The position numbers were made by a program, and so were the translations under genes. Positions 1-7,300 of a stretch of DNA of 7,768 nucleotides are shown piece by piece. The DNA comes from Planctomycetaceae bacterium. Its GTDB lineage: Bacteria; Planctomycetota; Planctomycetia; Pirellulales; Thermoguttaceae. The first letter of the stretch is position 1; each line of letters opens with the position of its first letter. A model generated the notes under the pieces. The model saw only the letters and a program-made list of their open reading frames with translations, made no database searches and had not been told where the DNA came from. The stretch is taken from positions 1 through 7,768 of the forward strand of contig JAITAZ010000318.1 in NCBI GenBank assembly GCA_031283825.1, written 5' to 3'.

Positions 1-3000
1 ATGTACGGAATAAATACTAATATCGTGCCGGCAAAAAATACTCCAAATACAAAACGAGACTTCTTAATATAATCGCTTTTTATAAATAATAAGCCAACCA
101 ATAAAACTCCTAAATACGAAAACCATCCTAAAAGCGTTCTACTCGATAAACTCGAAATATTCACCGATACCTCTTGTATGCCGCTCGTTCCAATTTGAGA
201 ATAATCTACGCCTGATCCCGAATCATAATCGCCCGCAAAAAACACCGTTACCGGTTGAACCGATTTAAGACGCCGCATCGGCTGACGACCCAAAATCGAT
301 AAAGGACCATTAGAATCTGCGACAAGTTTCGATTCGTCAGTCATATTATCTGTCGGCGTAACATAACGTTCTTCTCTACCGCTTATGGATTTCTTCTGAT
401 CCGCCGACATCTCTTTGTCCTTGTTGTTTGAATTTACGACAACTTTGTTGTTTTCTTCGTTTTTATCTCCTAATGACTCGCCGGAAGAATCGTCGCTCAT
501 CGGGGTGAGTGCAGATTCAACACCGATAAACGCTTTCTCTTGCAACATAGAATTCTCTAAAAAAATCATTCCCGAACTTGGCGAAGACACTTTTGAATCT
601 ACTATTAAATTTATACCAAAAATATCGCCGATAATTCCTGAACCGAAATTTATAATTTTCAAAACGGCAGGATTAAATTTGTCAGCGTCTTCTACAACTT
701 TGTTTCCAATTTTCGTTACATTATATCCATTCGGCGGGATAACTTTCCATTGCGTTTGCATCACCGGAACACCAAAATTCTCGCCCGACCTCTTCACGGT
801 CAACGTCGGAAACGACAGCTGAATATCTTTCAACGGATTATTGAAACGTCTATAAACAAGCTCAATCTTACGCAATCTGCCGACACGATTCGGATTCGCC
901 GCTTGTCGATTGTTTTGAACGCCGTTTTGTATTTGCGCCAACTGCTGAATCGGAATCAATATTGCATTGCCAACCCGCTGAGGCTTAATCGCTTGACCGT
1001 CTATCTTGACCGACCAGATTTCATCTTTTTCCCCAAGCAATATTTGCGCCGACGCACTGTCTGTATAAATATCATAATCAACGCAATAAAGCGTGCCGCT
1101 CTGAACGCTGTTTCCAAGTTGAGCAATTATCGTAACTTTTTCTACAACCGCCGTAACAAGCGATAACAATTCATTCCGACGCATCATCACCGCAACCTCT
1201 CCATCGTCTTGAATCAACGAATAAAATCCAATCAATCGCTCGCTCGGTTGATTATGCATCTCCGAAATCGTTCCAACGTCAACCGACCGCAGCGCGTTAA
1301 ATTTGCCGTCAATTTTTGTCGTATTATTCACGTTTGCGTTTACCGCGTTTACCGCGTTTGCGTTGTTTTCGGGTGAATTATTTGTGTCGGTTAGAACTTG
1401 TAAATCGAGTTCCTCATCGCCTTGAATTGCGATAAAATCCGATTGCCACGCTATGTTTTCGGCAATGATTCTTGGCAATTTATACGGACTTTCGACGTTA
1501 GTTTTGTTTTTTGTCGGATCGATTTGCAAGTCGTAGTTGACGTTTATTATCAACAAATCAGCTTGCGGTTTTGACAGTAGAATTTCCCATCGTCGAAATT
1601 TTTTACCGTCAATTTCGACTTCGGAGTTTAACGTTTCTTTGATCTCGCTTTGTTTAATTTGACCGTTTCGCAACGCGGGATTATCTGGCGTTATGACAAT
1701 CGGCGTTGGCAGCATATCGTTTATTTTTTCAATCGACGCTGTACTTGGCGTTTCAATTGGCAGCAGAAAAGAAATCCGTTGCGTCGAAGCGTGTTTGGCG
1801 GTAAACCAGAGTTCATGATTGACATTTAATAACGTCGGGGCAAACGAATAAATCGACGTAACTTTAACGTTTAGGCGAGGTTTTAATTTCTCTAGTTTGA
1901 GTTCAAATTTGAATGGTTTGGCGAAATATTCGTAAGCCAAAACCGGTTTAAAAAATTTCTTGTCCGAATCAAAAACCGGTTTAATTACTTGATTTGAATA
2001 TTCGGCGAATTCATGTCGATTCGGAAATAAATCTTTTTTAACCGAGTTGTCAAGCGGAATGAGATTTTCGTCTGCAATTGGAATGATGTCGTAATCTTCT
2101 TCTCCGCCGTAGTAGATTCCGATTTTTCCTTGCGAGTTTGTTGCGCCGACAACATTGAAAAGCGGATAGACAATTTTCTTTTCGGCTTCTGTCGTGAACC
2201 ATCCATCAACTTTGCCCGTTGCGATAATCGTGAAGTTAAACGATTCGCCTGCAATTATTCCGATGGGGAATTGGACTAGAAATTGTTGTTTATCCGGCGC
2301 GGTTTTATCGGCGTTGACTTCGCGAAATTCTAACGAAATATTATCGCGAGTTTTTATCGACGAGATTTTCCAGTTCTTTGGAGTTTCGATTATCGTTTCA
2401 AAAATCTTTCCTGACAGCGCGGTAATTGAGTAATCGGCTTTTAGTGTTGGCGTTTTATCTTCGAGTGCGAGCGATTCGACGGCGGCGACTTTGCAATCCG
2501 ATTTCGGACGTTTAAACTTCGCCTTGATTGCAAACTGTTCGCGCGGCGCGTACCACGCAGATGCCAACCGAATCAGCGGCGAACCCGGCGCGGCGTTTAA
2601 CGCGCTCGGAGGGATTGCGTCTTGAAGCGTAAGCGGGTCGATTGGGTGAAGTTTTTCGCTGACAAGATCGGTCGTTTCGAGTTCTTGTTCGACGAGCAAA
2701 CCGAGTACAGTTGAATTCGCCGCAACGTTAAGCGGAGTGAAAAGAGGAAATCGCCATTCAGCGGATTTGTCGTCTGTCAAACGATTTACTTTAATTGCCG
2801 AAAGATAAATTGTTGTCAGACCGGCAGTCTGTTCGCGGAATTTGAGTTTCAATTTATCGCGTTTAGGATTCTGGTTGAGATTTTTTTCTTTTGCGTTTTC
2901 ATTTTTCGGGTTATCATTTTTAGCGTTTTCATTTTTCGAGATTTCATTTTTTTCGACGTTCCATTTGTCGAGTAGAATTGACGCGACGTCGGTGATTTCG

Positions 3001-4358
3001 AATCCTTCTGGAATTTCAAAAATTGCTTCGGCGATTCCTTGATGCATTTCGGTCAGAGAGATGGTTGCGTGTAATCTTTCGTATTGTTCGGTGATTTCGG
3101 CGAACTGGACGCTTCGCGCGAGAACGGCTTGGTATGCGCCTGTTTTGTGCGAGTTGAGCGACATTGTGATATCGGTTTGTTGGCTATCGGATTTTGTCAG
3201 CAGGTCGAATTGGGTTGACGATAATTTTGTATTTTTGTCGTCGGTTTTTTGTTCGACTTTGCGTGAAATTACTGACGCGCCGCTTTTCAATTCGACGTCT
3301 CCCGGAATGGTCAAGTGGAGTGTATTTTTCGGCGAGTGCAGCAAGCGAAAGGCGATTCGTTGACGTGTAGAGTCGATTTCAAGCGGAGTTGTTGCAACGA
3401 GTTTAATTTTATGACGTTTCTTACCTTGTAGAATCAAGACGCCTGTTTGGTTGATTGGAAATCCTGAAGGATTTGAAATCGTGTTGGAGTTAAAATTCGC
3501 ATTTGTATTTGCATTAGAAAAAGAATTTGAGTTTGAGTTTGCATTTGAGTTTGAGTTTGGCAAGTTGGACGAGTAAGTAAATCCGATTATGTTTAGAGCA
3601 GCTGGTTTTTGTGTTTCGAGATTTGTTGCTTCGATGATTGAGACGCGATCAAATTGAAAAGGAATTGCGACGATGTCGTCGGTTAGAATTTCTATTTCGA
3701 TTATTCCTTCGATTATGGCGCGTAAATCTGCGATATTAATTTTGTAATCGCTGGAGAGTAGGATTGCTTCGATTGGGCTTTTTGTTTTTGTTTTATTTCG
3801 GTCTGTTTCGAGTAGAACTTCGCGGGCGTTTTTTCGGAGTTGTTCAAATTCGTTTCGTTTAATCAGCAGACTATTTTTTGCAGATTCAAAAATTGTGCCG
3901 AGTTCGTTTACCGGAACGTAAATTTCGCGCAATTTATCCAAAGATTCAACCGTTGGAGGAACTGACTTCGGCGGACGTGGAGAAACCGGCGGATACGGCG
4001 GAACTGGCGGATGAGGAGGAATCGGAGGATGAGATGAAACTGGAGAAAACGACGAATTTGTCGCAGCGGGTTGAGCCGTCGGCGGTATTTGAGCCGCTTG
4101 TCCCGATTGAGATGGAGCCGGTTGATATTGCGCCGATTGATGTGGCGCCGGTTGATACGGTGTCGGTTGATATTGCGGCGTTTGATATTGTGTCGTTTGA
4201 TGCGGTGCTGGTTGAGGTTGCGGCGCGGGGATTGTTGGTGTTGTGAAAGTCTGCGCCGACGTTTGATTTTGTGCAACGTCGAAAGGTTGAAATTGCGTTG
4301 ACTGTAGAATTACTAACGTCAAGCTAATTATTGTAACGAAAAATAATTTAGTCTTCAT
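1..4358 (-). CDS. Giant exported beta-rich membrane-anchored protein, 3' end missing (paralogue of the upstream gene)
   Basis: I do not recognise a named family, and the function is unknown. The frame is open from the ATG at 4358 to the left edge (1452 full codons, no stop; I checked every line in register), so the C terminus is missing. Residues 1-35 form a signal peptide (Lys2, Lys4, then a hydrophobic core of about 14). Residues 36-136 are a Pro/Gln-rich linker. Residues 146-175 carry IYVPVNEL...FEQLR, a degenerate copy of the upstream protein's motif. Beta-strand-rich sequence follows, interrupted by Asn-rich linkers near 267-293, 470-490 and 998-1012. A KPRLNV segment (826-831) matches the upstream protein, and a module near 1100-1180 contains WSVKIDGQAIKP. 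From about 1405 there is one membrane helix, a Lys-rich loop, and a second helix cut by the edge. The start is chosen because it has a strong Shine-Dalgarno sequence and yields a signal peptide. Codon use shifts along the gene. The Planctomycetota assignment is inferred; that this is a real gene is near certain. Confidence 0.93.
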   Translation of the reverse strand, partial: MKTKLFFVTIISLTLVILQSTQFQPFDVAQNQTSAQTFTTPTIPAPQPQPAPHQTTQYQTPQYQPTPYQPAPHQSAQYQPAPSQSGQAAQIPPTAQPAATNSSFSPVSSHPPIPPHPPVPPYPPVSPRPPKSVPPTVESLDKLREIYVPVNELGTIFESAKNSLLIKRNEFEQLRKNAREVLLETDRNKTKTKSPIEAILLSSDYKINIADLRAIIEGIIEIEILTDDIVAIPFQFDRVSIIEATNLETQKPAALNIIGFTYSSNLPNSNSNANSNSNSFSNANTNANFNSNTISNPSGFPINQTGVLILQGKKRHKIKLVATTPLEIDSTRQRIAFRLLHSPKNTLHLTIPGDVELKSGASVISRKVEQKTDDKNTKLSSTQFDLLTKSDSQQTDITMSLNSHKTGAYQAVLARSVQFAEITEQYERLHATISLTEMHQGIAEAIFEIPEGFEITDVASILLDKWNVEKNEISKNENAKNDNPKNENAKEKNLNQNPKRDKLKLKFREQTAGLTTIYLSAIKVNRLTDDKSAEWRFPLFTPLNVAANSTVLGLLVEQELETTDLVSEKLHPIDPLTLQDAIPPSALNAAPGSPLIRLASAWYAPREQFAIKAKFKRPKSDCKVAAVESLALEDKTPTLKADYSITALSGKIFETIIETPKNWKISSIKTRDNISLEFREVNADKTAPDKQQFLVQFPIGIIAGESFNFTIIATGKVDGWFTTEAEKKIVYPLFNVVGATNSQGKIGIYYGGEEDYDIIPIADENLIPLDNSVKKDLFPNRHEFAEYSNQVIKPVFDSDKKFFKPVLAYEYFAKPFKFELKLEKLKPRLNVKVTSIYSFAPTLLNVNHELWFTAKHASTQRISFLLPIETPSTASIEKINDMLPTPIVITPDNPALRNGQIKQSEIKETLNSEVEIDGKKFRRWEILLSKPQADLLIINVNYDLQIDPTKNKTNVESPYKLPRIIAENIAWQSDFIAIQGDEELDLQVLTDTNNSPENNANAVNAVNANVNNTTKIDGKFNALRSVDVGTISEMHNQPSERLIGFYSLIQDDGEVAVMMRRNELLSLVTAVVEKVTIIAQLGNSVQSGTLYCVDYDIYTDSASAQILLGEKDEIWSVKIDGQAIKPQRVGNAILIPIQQLAQIQNGVQNNRQAANPNRVGRLRKIELVYRRFNNPLKDIQLSFPTLTVKRSGENFGVPVMQTQWKVIPPNGYNVTKIGNKVVEDADKFNPAVLKIINFGSGIIGDIFGINLIVDSKVSSPSSGMIFLENSMLQEKAFIGVESALTPMSDDSSGESLGDKNEENNKVVVNSNNKDKEMSADQKKSISGREERYVTPTDNMTDESKLVADSNGPLSILGRQPMRRLKSVQPVTVFFAGDYDSGSGVDYSQIGTSGIQEVSVNISSLSSRTLLGWFSYLGVLLVGLLFIKSDYIKKSRFVFGVFFAGTILVFIPY
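1323..1367 (-). repeat. 9-bp repeat coding an Asn-Ala-Val linker
   Basis: The unit GTTTACCGC (+ strand) occurs twice in tandem at 1338-1355, flanked by GTTTGC variants. The coded peptide is NANAVNAVNANVNN (residues about 998-1012). It is another low-complexity insertion between strand-rich segments of the downstream giant protein. Confidence 0.7.
2893..2952 (-). repeat. 15-bp tandem repeat coding a KNENA-type array
   Basis: Four 15-bp units start at 2893, 2908, 2923 and 2938. The first and third are identical (GCGTTTTCATTTTTC on the + strand) and the others are diverged. They encode KNENA, KNDNP and similar pentapeptides around residues 470-490 of the downstream giant protein, a charged Asn/Lys-rich linker. 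Confidence 0.8.
3480..3560 (-). repeat. Alternating Asn-X dipeptide repeat
   Basis: Residues 267-293 of the downstream giant protein alternate Asn with Ser, Ala, Thr or Phe. On the + strand this appears as 6-bp and 3-bp periodic GAGTTT / GCATTT runs. It is inserted between two strand-rich segments and looks like a disordered linker grown by slippage. Confidence 0.75.
3966..4037 (-). repeat. 18-bp tandem repeat, four units, coding a Pro-rich hexapeptide array
   Basis: Four adjacent units of 18 bp start at 3966, 3984, 4002 and 4020. They encode the hexapeptides HPPIPP, HPPVPP, YPPVSP and RPPKSV (residues about 109-133). The array directly follows the 15-bp array in the same linker but has a different period and composition. 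It is probably an extended polyproline-type spacer between the exported N terminus and the first folded domain. Confidence 0.8.
4103..4222 (-). repeat. 15-bp tandem repeat, eight units, coding a Gln/Pro pentapeptide array
   Basis: Eight adjacent diverged 15-bp units fill this stretch. On the + strand typical units are CCGGTTGATATTGCG, CCGATTGATGTGGCG and TCGGTTGATATTGCG. They keep the reading frame and encode pentapeptides such as YQPAP, YQTPQ, YQPTP and HQSAQ, just after the signal peptide of the downstream giant protein. This is a flexible, probably disordered linker, and unit number may vary between strains. Confidence 0.85.
4254..4358 (-). other. Signal peptide coding segment of the downstream giant protein
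   Basis: Residues 1-35 have two early lysines (K2, K4), a hydrophobic core LFFVTIISLTLVIL (5-18) and then a polar stretch ending in QNQTSAQ. This fits a Sec signal peptide. The cleavage point is uncertain, possibly after Ala35. There is no lipobox cysteine, so a lipoprotein is not indicated. Confidence 0.75.
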
Positions 4359-4362
4359 AATT

Positions 4363-7300
4363 TTATTCTCCTTCTTGATTATTTGTAACGATATTGTTAT
4401 TTGAATTTGGCGATTGTTCGGTGTTATTATTTTCGGTGGAATTTTCGGCGTTATTATTTTCGTTATTATTTTCTTTGGTATTCTTTTTTCTTGTGATTCT
4501 AATTTTTCTTAGTGAGATTAGCAGTTCAAGTAATCTGCAAATTAGAATTGTTGCGATTCCGAGATAGACGGCGTTTAGTGTGGTTAGGTATTCGGCGAAA
4601 GTTGTCGAAATGAATCCTATCAAAATGAAAACGATAATTATTGCCAACGTGATTTGCGACCATTTTATAAATGGAATTTTGATTGTCAGTATTCCGTACA
4701 GGATGAGCAAGATGAAAAAGACCAAGCTGAAACCTTCGCTGATAAAGCGTATTTTTAGCGATGAATCTTTATCTGGGTGAACGGTTGAAAATGGAAATTC
4801 TTTTCCGGCGATTTGGAAGTCGTCTTGTTTAATATTGAATTCGTTGCGAAGTTGTGCGGATTCGTATTGGGCGAAGTATTTAATTTGCAGATTGCCGGAA
4901 TTTGATTTTATGTACGAAAATTCTTTTGACCAATTTCCTTTGTAACCGACTATATAATATTTATCTGGAATGAAAACGGACAGGTTCGCTTTTTGTATTG
5001 CCGCGCCGGACGTTTTATTTGTTTCGGAGTCGAGTGAGTTGAAGGTTGGGATAACGATTTTATTTTTGCTTGGCGGTTCGATTGAGTATCTGACGTCGAG
5101 TAGAAACGGCGTATCTGGCGTGATGGAAGTTAGTGGAATCATGTAATTTGCGGTTGAGTCTGCTTCGAGTGGTACTCTTCTGTCGTTGATTCTTACTTCG
5201 CTGATTTTTGCCGACTGGTCGAGTGTCATTTCGAGACGTTGTTGAACGCTGCGGATTTTGAACAATGCTTGTGCGGAAACGCCGACGCCTTTTTTCGAGT
5301 CGAACAAGTTAGCGCGGATTATTCCTTTTTCGATGCTTGTGCGTTTAACGTCTTCGAGTTTGTATTGTGTCGCGATTAGTTCGAGATTCCATTTATCGTA
5401 GAATTCGAATGCGGCGACGGCGTCGTTGACTCGGTCGGAGTTTTCGACGTCGTTTTGGGGATCGATTGGTTTTAATCCTGTTGATTTATCGGATTCTCCG
5501 AGATCGACGCTTTCGGATTTAGAGACAATAATTTGACCCCAGATTCGGTCTGCCGGTTGTTGTTTTTGCGGTGCGAGTCGCGGGATTGTTATGTCGATTG
5601 ACTTACCGACTTCGGGTTGAGCGATTACGTCTTCCCAGTTGACGTCGAAATTTCCAACGCCGCGAATTTTATCGCTGTGTGAAAATTCCCATGCGACGTA
5701 ACCTTTTTCGATGTCTTCGGGCGGAGGGACAATTTGGGATTCGCGCCAATTATTATTTGTGCTGTTGAGATTGATTCGACCTGAAATTTGTTCGGGCAGG
5801 TCGATTCGGATTGAGTTTAGTCCGCTGAATTTAATGTCGTAATTAAATTTAACGTGATGTTTAACGGAGCCGGTTTCGACGCGGACGCGGTGAATTTCTT
5901 TAATGTTGAGGAGTGGTTTTCGTTTTTCTGCTTGAATTTTGAATGCGACAATTTCTTGAGAGAACAGGAAACCTGAGCGTGCGTTATTTTTATTGAGCAG
6001 CCAATCTTGGTTGGCGATTTGTTGGATTGAAACGGGTTGGACGCCTTCGATTTCGATTGGGTTGACGCGAAAGGAGTCATCGACTTGTAGTAGTAATTTA
6101 CCGGTGAATCTTTCGGCGAAGTCTGATGGGAGAGTTGGCAGAATGACGGGCAGGTCGAATGATTCGCCGGATTTTTTGTTATCGAAGTTATCGGAGTTAT
6201 TGGAGGCGCGAATTATGAGTCCGACGTTACCGATTGCTTTTTTGGACAATGCGATTGTCATCAGTTTGAATTTATCGTTACCTTTAATTGGATCGATGCT
6301 GTGAGAATCGATTTGTATTCCGGTAAAGTTTTTTCCGCTGAATGGGTAGATGTTATAATTTTTGAAAGTTGTTGGCACGTGTAGTTTAATTTGGAAGATT
6401 CCGGCGTGTTCGATATTGAAGATAAGTAGGTTTTCTAGGCTGAGGTTATTATTTAGTTGTAAGTTTGCTTGTGAGGTAACGGTGATTCGTGGTTTAACTT
6501 TATTGACGGCGACTTCGAGATTGTAGGAGTGTGAGGTGATGCGGTAGATTGCGTCCCATTTTATGTTTTGTAGTTGTTTTGGCAATTCGGTTGAGTCCAT
6601 GCGGAGTAATCCGGTTGTGTTGAGGGTTTCGCAATTTAATTCGTTGACTGTTCGGATTACGGCGATACCTTGTTGGCGTCCAGCGCCGACGGCGGAGAGT
6701 TGTGGGATGGACAATTTGACTGATGTTTTTGTTTTATCGTTGATATTTTGTTGTTCTTTGAAGTCGAATAATTTTTCGAGTTCGAATCGGACGCGTTGTT
6801 TTTCTTTTGCGGGTTCGAACAGGTCGATGTTGATTGTTTGGATATTATCTGTTGTTTTGACTTCCCATTTTTTGATATTTGAATCAGTGATGCGGACGAC
6901 TTTTTGGTCTGGAGGGATATTGATTTTCAGATTTGAAATTGATGCGCGGCTGATTGAGTAATCGAATTCGGCGGTGGTGCGGTAGATTCCTTCGTCGATA
7001 ATTGTTTGTTGAAGAACTTGTGTGCTGATTAAAGCGTCGAGACCTGTTGCGCCTTCAGATTTAGGAGTCCAAGCGATTTTAATTTCGGGAACTGCGCCGA
7101 CGAATGCGTGTAGTGTTGTTTGTTTTGATTCTTTTTTTGGGGTTTTGTCGTCGGCGGTGGAGGTTGCGATTGAGGGTGAGAAGTTTATTTTCACGTCTGA
7201 TTCTGGAATAATTATTGTCCATTGGCTTAGAGGGGTTTGAGGAATTTGAAAGGAGACTGAGTTTTGACCGGGTGATTTGGCGATGCTTTTAGCGAAGTTG

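Noticed and set aside
415..1166. Two overlapping + strand open frames of about 135 codons
   Set aside because: They lie wholly antisense to the downstream giant gene, have no ribosome binding site that I can see, and their peptides do not look like folded proteins.
4103..4222. CRISPR array
   Set aside because: The units are only 15 bp, directly adjacent without spacers, and in frame with a coding sequence.
3878..4276. Open frames on both strands overlapping the 15-bp repeat, coding repetitive Arg/Asn-rich or Val/Asp-rich peptides
   Set aside because: They are other-frame readings of the tandem repeat inside the long minus-strand gene. A repeat unit divisible by three keeps all frames open. 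The peptides have no independent features.
4359..4362. Promoter or terminator between the genes
   Set aside because: The gap is 4 bases and I see no GC-rich hairpin with a T run around it.
4359..4365. One split gene broken by a frameshift between the two large frames
   Set aside because: The junction has a stop, a well-placed Shine-Dalgarno sequence and a new start followed by a signal peptide. Both sides have their own N-terminal motif, so they are two genes.
6563..6961. A + strand open frame of 132 codons, and similar ones at 5993-6304 and 7277-7534
   Set aside because: Antisense to the upstream giant gene. The frames stay open because of codon bias on the opposite strand, and the sequences are Ser/Phe/Leu-rich as expected from the reverse of Asn/Lys/Glu-rich coding DNA.
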